64,000 nucleotides of DNA from the NCBI GenBank assembly GCA_016946835.1, contig JACVTC010000089.1, positions 181,001 to 245,000 on the forward strand, read 5' to 3'. The stretch comes from Neocallimastix lanati (nom. inval.). Its lineage: Eukaryota; Neocallimastigomycota; Neocallimastigomycetes; Neocallimastigales; Neocallimastigaceae. The translations under genes and the position numbers were made by a program. Numbering within the stretch: position 1 is the stretch's first letter; every line of letters begins with the position of its first letter. Of this stretch, positions 41,040 through 56,000 are shown piece after piece. The notes under the pieces are model-generated. The model ran no database searches. It had not been told where the DNA came from and worked only from the letters and a program-made list of their open reading frames with translations.

Positions 41040-41797
41040 TTCTAAAAATGACTCTTACTAAGGTTGGTCTAGACTTAAGAAAATCTTTAAACCTTCTTTC
41101 TCTCTTTCCCAATCACCTGTATACATTAATAATAACGTAGGTAATGTTCTAAGTATATCTAAAAGGAAGATCAAACTCAACCCCCCTCCCTCAGTTTTCT
41201 AGAACACTATGAAGACCTTACTTCACTTCTGATATAACCGGTCACCGTCTTAAATGAAAATTATTGGAAAAAAAAAAAGGAATACTAAACTACAATATCT
41301 CTTCTTCTCATGAATCATGAAAGAATTTAAAAATCAATCAATTAATTTCAATATCAGAAATTCACTCTACTGTTCTTTCAATAAAAAATAACAATAAAAA
41401 AAAAATAAACACTTTGTCTTGATGGTATAACCAAAAAAAAAAAATTTTATTTCTTAATAAAATTTTTGGAATGGTGACTTGCCTTATGAATGGAACTCTG
41501 CCACTATTGTATTCATTCTAGAAGAAAAAGAGGTTTATTTCTTTATTGTAATGTTTAACCATATTAACCATGGTATTTTTTTTATTTTTAATTGGAATTA
41601 TTATTAAACTAGAACAGTTTGACAGTATGACAGTTTGGTTTTAGAGATAAAGAAAAAGAATATAATATTAATTTATTTGTCTTCAGATCTCCATTCATGA
41701 AAATCATTTTCCAAAGAAGATTTTTTCCCAATACATCATGATATTTTTTTCGCTAAAGAATTTCCCTTTTATCACCTATTTTATTTAATATTCAAAG
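41040..41797 (+). pseudogene. LINE copy B, decayed
   Basis: Recognisable pieces include SRLKKIFKPSFSLSQSPVYI (near 41070-41130), EIHSTVLSIKNN (near 41360-41395), YEWNSATIV (near 41487-41515, the conserved W-N-S-A-S-I-V block before RT) and SPILFN (near 41772-41790, the RT GCPLSPILF block). Everything is broken by stops and small indels. It ends abruptly where copia gag sequence begins at 41798, without an intervening LTR. Confidence 0.65.
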
Positions 41798-42480
41798 ATG
41801 AACAGAAGTCAAATAGAACCAGACAATGCTGTTTCAATCTATTATAATAAACAATTTAGAAAAATCATATAAAGAATATCTTAGAGGGTGTAAAACTGCT
41901 TATAGCATGATTGATAGATTAAAGAAACTTATCTATCAATCTGGTCAAGCATTATTAAATATTCTTGAATATAAAATTATCAATCTTAAATTAATTAATA
42001 ATGATTATATTCAATATGTTAATGATTTGAATGATCTCTTCGAGTAACATAGAAATGAATGTAAAAAATTAGAAAGATTATCTTTAGATGAAGAAACAAA
42101 GCTTTTTCTATGCTGTATATGAATTGGATAAAAATTGGTATAAACTCACCATCAATTTATCAATTCAAAACTTTTGATGAACATATAAAAAAGAATTAAA
42201 TTAAAAGGCATGATTTCTTTGAAAAAGCTGAAGTTTTAAGATCAAAGAGTACTGTCACGAATGACATAAATGTAAATAATATAAAAAGAAATGAAAACAA
42301 TTATAATATTAAAAATTATAATAAGAATTATAATAATAAACTTCATAACGATTATTATTGCCACATTTGTAGAACTAAAGGTCATTCTACTGACCCCTGT
42401 AAATATAATCTTTTTATTAAAGAAAATAATAAATCTGATATTAATAATAATAAAAAATTATAAAATTTCCAGCAAAAAGG
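41798..42480 (+). pseudogene. gag: copia gag region with CCHC zinc knuckle
   Basis: A 74-codon open piece (41826-42047, KTAYSMIDRLKKLIYQSGQA) is a copia-type Gag. A later frame gives FFEKAEVLRSKSTVTN and the zinc knuckle YYCHICRTKGHSTDPCKY at 42359-42400, an exact C-x2-C-x4-H-x4-C nucleic-acid-binding motif. Frame changes occur near 41870, 42047 and 42200. Confidence 0.85.
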
Positions 42481-42696
42481 ACAAAAATTCTTCTAAAAGA
42501 TATCATAAAAAATAATTATCACTCCAGTAATATTATTGATAATAATGAAAATGAAGATAATAAAAACAACAATAATATTATTTCTGAAAATAATTATGAA
42601 GATGAAGATGAAGTATATATTAATTTTTACAGGAAATATTTCAGTCATTCAAAATTGTAATAATACAACAATAAAAAATAACAAAATAATTCTACT

Positions 42697-42900
42697 CATT
42701 GGATTATTGATCGTGGTACTGGCATAAATTTTAGCTAATAATAAAAACAATTTAAATAATTTAAGTAAAGTAAATAATAAAAATATTATTTATCCAAATG
42801 GTGATTTAGATAAAGTTAAAAATGTAGGTACTTACAAGGCAAATTTAAAAACAACAATTTCGTATTATCAAACGTTTATTACGTGTCATACATTCAAAAC
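42697..42900 (+). pseudogene. copia protease remnant
   Basis: HWIIDRGTG at 42697-42723 sits where copia proteases have HWIIDSGA-type active sites. The Asp is kept, but the following Ser is Arg, and a stop comes soon after. Confidence 0.7.
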
Positions 42901-43021
42901 ATTTTAATTTCTGCTCATTTCATTCTTGAAAATGGATGTACTATTATTATGAAACTCGTAAATAATAAAGATCGTATATAAATATATAAAAATAATAATC
43001 TCATTGTAAATATCGTTACTA

Positions 43022-43815
43022 ATGAAGAAAACTTGTTCACAGTTTGATACATTTCCTACTAATAATGTAATCACTAAAAATTACGTAAACAATATTGATA
43101 CTAATTTATGGCATGCTCATTTAGGCCATTACTTTAACAATAATATTAAGGATTTTGTTATTGAGCATACTAGAAATCATGACAAGAACTGTCATCAATG
43201 CAAAATAACAAAATTAAAGAGAAAACCTTTCTATATCTCCCCTAATAATGCCACTAAACCTTTGGAATTAATTCATTCTGATGTAGTTGGTAAACTGGAA
43301 ACATCCTATAATGTCTTCAATTATTATGTTACTTTTCTTGATGATTTTTTCTAGAAAGATTTGGGTTTATCTTATCAAACATAAATCGGATGTTCACAAT
43401 ATTTTTATCAAATTTCATAAATTTATCACTAATACTACTTCATATAATATATAATTAATTTCAAATCTGATAATGGTACGGAATATATCAATAAATCTTT
43501 AATTAATTACCTTTGAAGATATTGGTATAAATTTTATTCATTCAGTTCCCGGTAATCCTCAGCAAAATGGTCGTGCTGAACGCTTAAATCAAACTCTTAA
43601 TCGTTGCGCTTCCACTTTACTCAATTCCGCTAAACTACCATATAAATTTTGGGATTCTGCTATTCTTTGTACTGCTTATCTCTACAACTTAAATCCACAT
43701 CAAAGTATTAACATCAAAATTCCAAATGAATTATTTTTTAATAAAGCGGTTGATATTTCTCATCTTAAAGTTTTAGGATGTACAGTTTATTTCTATAACA
43801 ATCACAAATCTAATA
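43022..43815 (+). pseudogene. copia integrase
   Basis: The zinc-binding HHCC part has WHAHLGH (43109) and CHQCKITKLKRKPF (43190). The catalytic triad is D in LIHSDVVG (43280), D in SDNGTEYI (43469) and E in NGRAERLNQTLNR (43578), with D-to-E spacing close to the usual 35 residues. A stop at 43352 and at least two shifts before 43560 break it. GKS-like C-terminal sequence continues as HLKVLGCTVYF and FLGYASDTLGYKI (43858), the copia chromosome-tethering region. Confidence 0.92.
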
Positions 43816-43818
43816 AAT

Positions 43819-44751
<933 letters not shown>

Positions 44752-44854
44752 TCTAGATGATTCAGATGAAGAAAATTTAATTTCCAGAAAAGAAAAATTA
44801 AATTCTAATAATAATAAAAGATTTAAAATTTTAAATATTAAAACAAATATCCCA

Positions 44855-46361
44855 ATGACTTATCAACAAGCAATTAATTCATCTGATAGTGAAGAATGGA
44901 AAATTGCAATAAATGATGAATTAAAAAATATGTATGATAATAAAGTAATGGAAGTGGTAGAAAATATACCAACTGATGCCAATTTAATCGGCACTAAATG
45001 GGTCTTTGCCGAAAAGGATAATAAGAAGAAAAAGGTAAAGGCTAGTGGCTCTTGGTTGTCAACAAGTTGCTGGTGAAGATTTTATAGAAACTTATTCTCC
45101 AACAGTTCAAGCAAACAGTCTAAGACTAACCCTCGCTATTGCATCAAAATTTAACTGGGATTTGAAACAGTTGGATATTAAGGCTGCTTACTTGAATGCA
45201 GATTTGGAAGAAAAGATTTATACAAAGATTCCTTATGGTGATAAAAATTTTAATACTAATAAATTCTGGTTACTTAAAAAAGCTCTTTATGGTTTAAAAC
45301 AAGCTGGAAGAATGTGGTATAATAAAATAACACATTACTTAGTTAAGTATAGGTTTTAGAAAATACAAAAACTGACAAATGTCTCATTGGGAAATATAAT
45401 AAAAATAATAAATTGACATGTTTACTAACAATATATGTAGATGATATTTTAATAACAGGAATTAAAAATGAAATAAACTATACTGTAAACAAATTAAAAA
45501 ATAAATATAAAATTTCTAAAGATTCTAATGCAACTAAAATAATAGGAATAAATATTTATAAAAACAAGTGATGGTTATAACATAAATCAGATCGATTATA
45601 TTAATAAAATAATAGAAAAAAAATAATATGAAGAAAACAAAACAAATAAAAACAGCATGCAGGAAAATTACTGAATATGAAAGAAATAACTCAAATTTAA
45701 TAGATCCAAAAGAATATAAATCTTTACTTGGTGCATTACTATTATATCGCTGTAAAGTCAAGGCCTGATATAATGTTTTCTGTAAGTGAAGCCTCAAGAA
45801 TATGTGAGAATCCAACAGAAGCTGATTATAAAAATTTAATGAATATCTTACAATATTTAAAAGGTACAAAAAATAAATCTATACATTATAATAAAGATAA
45901 TAAATTTATCGGATACTCGGATTCAGATTTTACCAACGATGAAAAGACAGGAAGATCTAAAAGTGGATATATATTTTTACTTGGAAAAAGCCCTATTTCA
46001 TGGAAATCTCAGTTACAGAAAAACGAAACTTTAAATACTGGTGAAGCTGAATTTGTTAGTTTAACTGAGTGTACTAAACAAGCTTTATGGTTCAAAAGTT
46101 TATTTAAGGAAATATTTAATCAAGAAATAAAATTTAAAATTATGGTAGATAACAAAGCATGTATTGCAATTGCTCAAGATACAAATTCTAAAGGAAGATG
46201 TTAGCACATAGACTTTAAGATATAAATTTATTCAAGAAGAAATTATGAAAAACGAAATTGAATTAGAATACATTAATACTGAAAACATGTTAGCTGATCC
46301 ATTAACTAAAAGTATCTCAGGAGTACAAATGTCAAAATTTACAAATTTAATTTACAAAGAA
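44855..46361 (+). pseudogene. copia reverse transcriptase and RNase H
   Basis: RT begins in ANLIGTKWVFAEKDN, continues as FIETYSPTVQANSLRLTLAI and LKQLDIKAAYLNADLEEKIY, and reaches the catalytic IYVDDILITG (YVDD at 45434-45445). RNase H has YSDSDFTNDEKTGRSKSGYI, NTGEAEFVSLTE and VDNKACIAIAQ, then ENMLADPLTKS near the end. Frame changes lie near 45060, 45355, 45565 and 45740, and a stop sits at 46201. All catalytic Asp and Glu positions that I can place are kept, so the damage is mostly indels and stops. Confidence 0.93.
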
Positions 46362-46385
46362 TAATATTTTTTTAATTGTATATAG

Positions 46386-46422
<37 letters not shown>

Positions 46423-46459
46423 TGTATATAATAATTTAAATATTATATAATACTTAATG

Positions 46460-46468
46460 TAGGGGGAA
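46460..46468 (+). promoter_or_regulatory. Polypurine tract of the copia element
   Basis: TAGGGGGAA immediately precedes the 3' LTR; a purine run here primes plus-strand DNA synthesis in LTR retrotransposons. Confidence 0.85.
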
Positions 46469-46708
46469 TGTTAAGGTTCAACATAATATTTAAATTTTTG
46501 TACATTGAAGTATTATAAATATTTATAATATTTGATTAAGTAATAATTTGTATGTAAAATATAAAAAGAAAAACTTTTTATGAAATTAATATTTTGAGTC
46601 TTTTTAAATAATTTATTAAATCATATAAATTAATAAATAATAAATAAAATTTAATTGAATAATAATACATTTTGTAGTGTACACATATCTTATATTGACT
46701 CCTTAACA
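46469..46708 (+). repeat. 3' LTR of the copia element, 240 bp
   Basis: Begins TGTTAAGG and ends CCTTAACA, perfect 8-bp inverted ends with TG...CA, directly after the polypurine tract. A possible 5-bp target copy (ATATA) follows, but it cannot be verified without the 5' LTR. Confidence 0.9.
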
Positions 46709-46749
46709 ATATATATATTATAAATTTTGAGTTTTACCATAATTACCAA

Positions 46750-46752
<3 letters not shown>

Positions 46753-46780
<28 letters not shown>

Positions 46781-46783
46781 GTA

Positions 46784-46841
<58 letters not shown>

Positions 46842-46846
46842 GAAAT

Positions 46847-46904
<58 letters not shown>

Positions 46905-46909
46905 GAAAT

Positions 46910-46952
<43 letters not shown>

Positions 46953-46957
46953 GAAAT

Positions 46958-47012
<55 letters not shown>

Positions 47013-47017
47013 GAAAT

Positions 47018-47057
<40 letters not shown>

Positions 47058-47062
47058 GAAAT

Positions 47063-47153
<91 letters not shown>

Positions 47154-47230
47154 GAAATGTAATAATAATAATAATAATAATATTAATAATAATAATAATA
47201 TTAATAATAATAATAATAATCAATTCAATT
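46753..47230. repeat. Compound (AAT)n array punctuated by AAGAAATGT
   Basis: About 475 bp of AAT interrupted six times by AAGAAATGT at irregular multiples, directly after the copia LTR. Repeated interruptions mean blocks of AAT plus spacer were duplicated, not just single triplets. Confidence 0.95.
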
Positions 47231-47637
47231 GAAAGTTTTAATGCTTTAATACTTCTTGAAAAAAAAAAAAGAGAAGAAATTATATATATTGGTTTATTTA
47301 TTATTATTACTTTTTTTTTCTTAAAAGAAAAGTTTATATTAGCAAAGCAATATAAAAGTTGAATTATACTCGTATAAAAAAAGAAAGAAAGACAAAAAAG
47401 TAATAAATCATCCAATTAAGAAAGAGAGAGAGAAAGAAACTATTTTATATTTATTTTTTTATTTTATTTTATTTTTTTTTTAAAAGATAAATTTTTTAAA
47501 GAGTATCCTATTACTGGAATTATATATATTTATTTTAAAAGAAAAGACTATACTGATAAAACAATACTTTAAATTAATTCTATCCCTATAAGAATGAAGA
47601 AAAGAAAAAAAGATAAATAGACAAAGAAATAAATTTG

Positions 47638-47674
<37 letters not shown>

Positions 47675-48238
47675 ATATTGTTAGACACATATATTATTCT
47701 TCCCAGTATTATTATTATTATCATTATTATTATTATTATTTTTTTTTAAAAAAAAAAAAAAAACTAGAAAACTAGATAATTTATAATTATTATATAAAAT
47801 AATAATATATATCTATTAAAAAAAAAAAGTTTTAATGAATATGACAATTTTTTTTTAAAATGTTAAATATTATTCATTGTAATAAAAATAACTATATATA
47901 TATATAAAATGAGAAATAGAATATTTCAATTTTTATAAGAAATAAGTAAGCATTTATGACTTGTAGCTCATAAAATATAATTAATTTATTATTATTATTA
48001 TTATTTTTATCAATTAACAAAATAAAAAAAAATAAGTTAAATTAACTCTTAAATAGAATTAATATTAATTATAAATATTTATTATTTTATATTTTATACT
48101 TTGTACTTTATTTTATTTTATTTATTTTTTTTTTTCGAGAAAAATCGGTATTTTTAATATTATATATATTTTAAAAAAGAAAAAAAATTATTAAAGTTTT
48201 AAATAACAAACTAATTTCATTCTATCCAATATAAATAC

Positions 48239-48292
<54 letters not shown>

Positions 48293-49284
48293 AATTTATA
48301 AAATTTATTTTTATTTCTTCCTTTTCCTTTTCTTTTTTATTATTATACATATATTATTATTATTATTATTATGATTATTTCAATAAAAAATAGAAATTTC
48401 CTTCATATATTTTATATATTTTATATCATTATTATTGATTATATGTTTTTAGACTCAAACATTTTTTAACATTTAACTTTTAAAATTATATAATTAATAA
48501 TCATAAATTTATATACTTTTTATAGTAATTTATATATTCATGAACTTTGGTTCTCTGGTTATTATTAATATTATTATTAGTAATAGACTTTTTATTTTTA
48601 TTTTTATTTTGAATAATTAAAAGTTTTAATACATTTTATTACCAAACTGAGTTTTAATTAAAAAAAAATTTTTTTTTTTTTCATTTGTCATAATTTTATG
48701 ATTAAGAAATAATTTAATAATTAATAAAGTTTAAAAATGTTTCATTTTTTTTTATTTTCTAGATTTGTTTTATATTTTATGTAGAAATAAAGTTTTTTTT
48801 TTATTTATTATATTGTATGCATCACAAAGTTTAAATATAAAAATTTAAATATCACCTATAGGATTAATTAATACAATTTTGTTAATTATTAAAGACCTAA
48901 AAAAAAAAAAAAGAAAAAAATGAAACATGCAATGAAATTTTATGATGTATTTTAATTTTAATTAATATATTTTTATAACTTACCTTAAAATTACATTATG
49001 ATAATAATATGATATTGAATTATTATAAATCAATAGATAAATCAATAAATAAAAAAATTAAATAAATTTTTAAAAAATAAAATAAAAAATTAAAACAGTT
49101 TGATTAAAACTAAATGTTAAAATGATATAAAATATAAATTAACAAAGAAAATACAAAATGATATAAAATATAAATTAACTAAGAAAATACCAAACAATAA
49201 CTATAGCAATAGAAATAATAATTACTATATTATTATTAAGATTAAAAATATTTTAGGAATATAAAAGAGTATAGTATTAATAAA
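47231..49284. other. A/T simple-sequence stretch, no gene seen
   Basis: Poly-T near 47641-47670, a TA run near 48257-48288 and a 36-bp tandem pair near 49120-49193 (AAATGATATAAAATATAAAT, then TAACAAAGAAAATACA). No coding signal. Confidence 0.7.
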
Positions 49285-49345
49285 AATAAAATAAAATAGA
49301 TAGTTGAAATATTAATATAAAATACAAATTAAGTAAAATAAAACA
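49285..49345 (-). repeat. Minisatellite arm, reverse orientation (second locus)
   Basis: A diverged minus-strand copy of the 5.3-kb minisatellite unit (minus strand reads TTACTTAATTTGTATTTTAT, then ATTAATATTTCAACTATC). It faces plus-strand copies at 49470-49690. Confidence 0.6.
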
Positions 49346-49469
49346 AAAATAAATTATATTATCAATAAGATTATATATATATATATATATATTTTTAATG
49401 TTTAGGATTTTTTATTTCAAATTGAATTTATATAATATTATTTTATTATATTTTATTATGAATGTTTTA

Positions 49470-49690
49470 GTTTATTTTGTTTTATTCAATTTGTAATTTA
49501 TATTTAAATTCAACTATGTATTTTATTTTATTATACTTTTATTATATTCAATCTGCCTTTATGTTTATATTCTACAATTTATTTTATTTTATTTTATTAT
49601 ATTTTATTTTATTTTATTTTATTTTATTTTATTCAATTTGTACTATATATTCATATTTCAATTTCAACTATTTATTTCATTTTATTTCAT
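49470..49690 (+). repeat. Minisatellite arm, forward orientation (second locus)
   Basis: Three diverged units are recognisable (TTCAATTTGTAATTTATATT, TTCAATCTGCCTTTATGTTT and TTCAATTTGTACTATATATT), each followed by a TTCAACTA or TTCTACAA block and TTTTA pentamers. This is the same family as 5341-5645. Confidence 0.75.
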
Positions 49691-52235
49691 TTATGTAATA
49701 AATTATTTAAAAATAAAAATAAAAATAAAAATAATTTACTTTATTTATTATTTCTTTTCCTTTCATATCTTTTTATAAAATGTTTTTATTAAAATAAAAA
49801 TTTATAATTAATGTATAATATACTTTTATTGATATTCTTAATTTGTATTTGTTTTTGAATAAAACTATAGCTTTTTATTTTATGATTAATTCTTAGGTTT
49901 CATTAATTATTTAAAATAGTTATGTATGGAATAATTAAACAATAATATCAATTAGTTATAAATAACAATAAAAGTATCAATATAAATAACTATATAAGGA
50001 ACAATAAAATAATAAAGAATTGATTTTATTTAAATTTTTATTATTATTATTACTATAATTAAATAAATGATTAATAAACGATATTAATAAAATGACCAAG
50101 TGCACTAAATATTGAATAAAATTAGGGATAATTTTTTTTTAATTTTTAATAAAATATATGAGAACTATTCAGGAAAATATTAACAATATATCATAAGTAC
50201 TAATTACTAGTATTATTCCTAATTATTATAACAAGTATTATGATTTATCCTAATTTTTTTGTTACTATTATATTCCTATATTCCTAAATAATATAATTTT
50301 ATTTTTTTTAAAAAAAAAGAAATAGAAAATTAATGATAGTATACATTTAATATTAATTAAAATAATAGATTATTAGATAATTAATTTTTATTATTTAATT
50401 TGTTAATTTATTTAATCTGTATATATTAATGTTTCGGATATTATGTTTAGAAATTACACAATAATAAATAACAAATAAATGATATAATAAAAATAAATAA
50501 TAATAAATGATATAATAAAAATAAAGAATAATAAATAATAATAAATATATAATAATAAATAATAATAAATGATATAATAAATAATTAATAACAAATAACA
50601 ATATATAATAATATAAATAAATGTTTATTGGAAACCTGACATTAAATATTTTTATTTATATTAAAATTATTAAAAAATAGGTATTACAAATTAGTTATTT
50701 ATTATTTTTACTCTATGCATATATTTATTATTTATATTAATGATATGAAGTAATATATATAACAAATAAATATAAATAAACACAAATAAATAAATAAATA
50801 AATATTTACAAAGTGAATAAATTCATATATAAATAAATAGATAAATATATATAAGCATAAATAAATAATTAAAATTAAATTAATTATCATTATTATTTTT
50901 AAAATTTATTTAAAATTAAATAGTGTTATACCAATTTTATTAAATTCTAGTTTACAATATTGTTTACTAATTAAATGATAAATTATGATTAATGAATTAA
51001 TAAAAAATTCATATTATTTTAATATTAGATAGAAAGAATACAACTTCAATTACCTTTCATATTGAGTTATAGGAATTTTTATTTATTAATTTTATTTTTA
51101 TTACTTTGTTTTATTTTTTATTATTATTAGTATTCTTTTTTTTTTTTTTTTTTTTTTTAAAAAGTTTGTAAAAAAGATTTTAATATATTTTATGTCTTAT
51201 CGTTCAATATTTAAAGTTTTTTTTTTTTTTTTTGATTTTTTCTTTTATAATATTGTTAAAACTTTTAGAACTATATAAATATAAAATAATATTTAATTGC
51301 TCTATTAAAAAAATTTTTTTTTTATTTAACTTGTCAAAGTTTTAACTACCTATAAAAAAACAATCACCATCATCATCATAATGATTAAATTTTTTATTTT
51401 TATTTTTTTTTATTAAACACCTTAAACATTTCTCATGTATATTTGTCACATGATCTATAATGTAAACATTAAATAATAAAAATTTAGGCATGATTTGTGC
51501 AACGTTTATTTAATTAATTAATTTATTTTTTTTTTTTTATTTTATATAACATTTTCACATGAAACTTGAAGCAATAATTATTCTTTATTCTTTATTATTT
51601 TATTTAAATATAATAAAAAAAAAAAAAGAAATTTGAAATTGAAAAATTATACACAATATCATAATAATAAATGAATACATTTTTAACTTAAAATTAATAA
51701 GATAATAATTATTTATAATTTATAATTAATTATAATAATTATTTATTAATAAAAACAATGATAATTAGTATTTATAAAAAAAAAATAATAAAAATAATTA
51801 AAGAAAATAATTAATATCTAATAACTAATAATTAATAAAAATAATAAAAGAAAAAAATAAATTATAAATAAAAGAAATTATAATTATTATTATTGATAAG
51901 GTAATAAGATCTTATTAATATAAATAAAAAGCAATATATAATTAAATAATTAAAATAATAGGTAATAATTTTATTATGATTTTCACAACATTTATTTTTA
52001 TATGAAATATTAATATTATTAATACCTATTTCTTTAAATTATAAAAATTAAGAAAAAAAAAAAAAGAAATACAGAAATGAAAAATGTTAATCCTTGATGA
52101 ATTGTTACGTTTAAAATTTTTTTTTTTTTTTTTTTAAGAAAGGTAAATCAATAAAATAATTTTTTTTTTTCCTTTAAGATTTTTCAACCATAAATAGAAA
52201 TTAATTATTAAGCTTTTTTCTTTTTTCTTTTTTTT

Positions 52236-52293
<58 letters not shown>

Positions 52294-53055
52294 TTAAAAA
52301 TAGAAAAAACGGCCAAAAAAAAAATTTTTTTTTTTAAAAAGTATATTTGATAATATTTAAACTTTGAAATGAATTAAAAAAAAATTTTTTTTTTAATGAA
52401 ATATATAATTCTTTTTTATATTAATATTAATAATAATATTTTTTATATATATAAAAAAGTTTTATCCTTTGAAAATTTTTTTTTAAAAATATTATATATG
52501 GAATATTATATATATTTTTTCTATAATATGAAGTCTATAATAAAAAGTTTTATATAATTTATATCAATACATATTTTTAACATTAATAACCCTTCACTTT
52601 TTCTATTATTAAATATATTTTATTGTTATGTTTTCATTATTATCATTTTGATATTGAATATTATCAAAATAGCTATGTTGATTAGGGATTAATTAAATTA
52701 CACTTTTAAATCAATTACTATTTGATTTTTCTTTAAAAAATTAAAAAAACCAAAAATTAAAAAAATTATTTTTTATTAAATAATTTTAACAATAGTTATT
52801 TTATATTATATTACATACGTTATTAATTTTATACTATGTACTGTAGGATTATTTTTTTTAAATAATAAATAATTTTAAGAATAGTTATTATATATTATAG
52901 GTTAATATAATATTTTTAATATTATTTATGTACATATATTATTATATATAATATCATTAATTAAATATTTTTAAAATAATTAATAATTATTATTAAAAAA
53001 TTTAATTGAAATAATAAGACTTTTTATCATTATTAATATTGAAAATAAATAATGA

Positions 53056-53094
<39 letters not shown>

Positions 53095-56000
53095 TTAGCA
53101 TAAGATTAGATAATATTTTAGTAGAATATAAAGTATTTTATTCTTATTATAATTAAGAAAAGTTAAAAAAATTATATCAAAAGTTAAAATGAATTGAAAT
53201 TTTAACTTTTTTTTTTAAATGAATTCATGTTTTTCTTTATATTGGTTCTATATTAGGTAATTATCATTTAAAAATAAAAAAAAAAAAAAAATTAATTACT
53301 GATATTATTTATATGATTATTTATTATATAATATTTATATAATATTATTTAATGTTTATTATATATAATATTTTTATAATATTATTATTTATTACTTTTT
53401 GACATTTTACATGATTTTACATAACATTTAAATGAACCTATATTAAAAATAAATAATTATATATTAAATAATAAAATTGTATATATATTATTATATAGAA
53501 GTAAATAAAAAGGAGAAATTAAATAATAAATTAATAAATCGTTTTGTACTTAATTTTTTTTTTTTTTTTGGTCAATTAAATTATTATTTTTAATTCAAAT
53601 ATATTTTAATTAATACAGAATGAATATTATATCTAAATATTATTATAATGAAAATTTCATAGTTTTAACATTAAATTTCATATAAATAATAATATATAAT
53701 GAATAATGATGAATAATAATAGATAATAATGAATAATAATGAATAATAAATAATAACAAAAAACAAATTATAAATAATAAATAATAACTAATAACTAATA
53801 ACTAATAAATAAGAAATTAAGAAATTTTAATTTGAAATATATTAAATATAAGTAAATAAAATAAATAATATTAAGTATCAATATTTTAATGTTTATCTAT
53901 GAAAAATTGGTAGTTAGTATTTAAAGCTTATTTTAATAAAATATAATTACCTTTCATCTTAAAAAAAAAAATCGGTAGTCCTTTTATATAATTTTTTATT
54001 ATATAAATACATAAAAGATCTTTAATATCTGACAACTTTTTTTTTTTTTTTTTGTAGATAATAAGGAGAATAAATATTATGAATTAGTTTTACAATAAAA
54101 ACATATAATTTAGTAATATATGAAAAATTATGGGCTATCCATAGGATAATAAAACAATTAACCTAATTTGATGTGAATTATTAAAAAAATATAGGAGAAA
54201 ATTTTTTATAATCTATTTGTTTATTGATTTGATAAAAAAAAATCATAAATAAATAATATATATTAATACTTTATAATAAAGAAAGATAGATAGAAAGAAA
54301 GAAAGGAAATCAATATAACTTTATAAATAAAAAAATATATCATTATATATTTAATCATAAAAAAAAAAAAAAAAGAGACAGTTTATTTTTTAAATAATTT
54401 TTTTAAGAAAATTTAATTAAAATCAAATTAAATAATTAATTAGTAAAGAAAGAAAGAAAAAAAATAATTAACTGATAAAGAAAGAAAAAAATAATCAATT
54501 GATAAAGAAAGTAAAAAATTAACTAGATTTTTAAAATGTTCTAAAATTATTAAATTGGTCTATTTTGTATTATTTATTTCTTTAATTTTATTTATTTCTA
54601 AATGTACATCATTCATTCATTTGAAGTTATGAAAATGTTTAAAATCTATTTTCTTTAATACTTTTTATTTTTAACCTACTTTACATAATAACAAAAAGAA
54701 AAATAAAAACGAAATAAAAAAAATTTTTTTTAAAAATAAAACATCAAATCACAATAAAATCATTAAACTTTCATTTAATACTAATCTAATATTTATATTA
54801 TTGTATCCAAAATATTATTAATTATTATTGTATTAAAATTTTGAGTTTTATAATAAAAAAAAAAAAGAGAAAAAGGGGGTATTAATTATGAAATAATTAA
54901 ATATTTATTAGATATAAAAACTTAAAATTGTTTGATAATTTGTTTAATTTCACTTATTTATATTCCTAATATATTTTAAAGTTTAAATAATTAATTAGTT
55001 TATCAAAAAAATTTATTATGTGATACCTTAATTGATGTATGATTGGACCTGTATATTAAAAAAGCCTCAGATTAATTATTAAAATAAGTTTAGAAAAAAA
55101 ATACTTTAAAAAATAATATATATAAAATAATAATAATAATAGTAATAAAAATTGTATATTTAATAATACTATCATTATAATTATTACTACTATTTTATTA
55201 TTAGTTTGAAATTGTAAATATTTTTAAAATATGATTTAAATTTTAAAAATATATTAGTTTATATTAGGTAATTTATTAAAAGGAATGGTCTATTACATTA
55301 TAATATATACATATATATTAATTATATATTATCAATACATTTAATGCAAATAATCTAATACTTTTTTTATTTACTGGATAAAATGAGTATTTTATCAATA
55401 ATGTCAATATATTTAAAAATTAATATGTAATCTCTAATTTTATTTAAATATATAATAAATATTCTTTTATATAATTGTATATTAATAAATTTATAAAATT
55501 CATAAAAAATAATTTTTTATTTTTTTAATTTTTTACTTTCAAGATTATTTACTATTTAAATACATTTAATTGGTATATTTTTAAAAATTTTTATTTTAAA
55601 TAAAAATATTAATTCTAGTACAAATTTAATGATTTTATAGGGTATTAAATAATTTTTAATTTAATTATTTATTTTGTAATACGACAAATTTTAGAATTGT
55701 ATTATAATTATGTATTTTAATATTCCACTTCATTATTGTAATAACATATAATACATTAGTATTATTTTGAAATATTTATGTATACAATAATTTCATATAT
55801 AATCTATAATTCTTATTATATTAATAATAAATTAACTATATATAATTATATTACTTTAAATAAATTTATAAATTGTATAAATATAATCTAATATATTTAT
55901 CCTTTTTATTAAATAAAAATATTCTATTGTGTAATATTAAAGAAATTAAATTGATTGATATTTAATTTATTTAAATTAAAAATGAAAAATTCTATATTAA

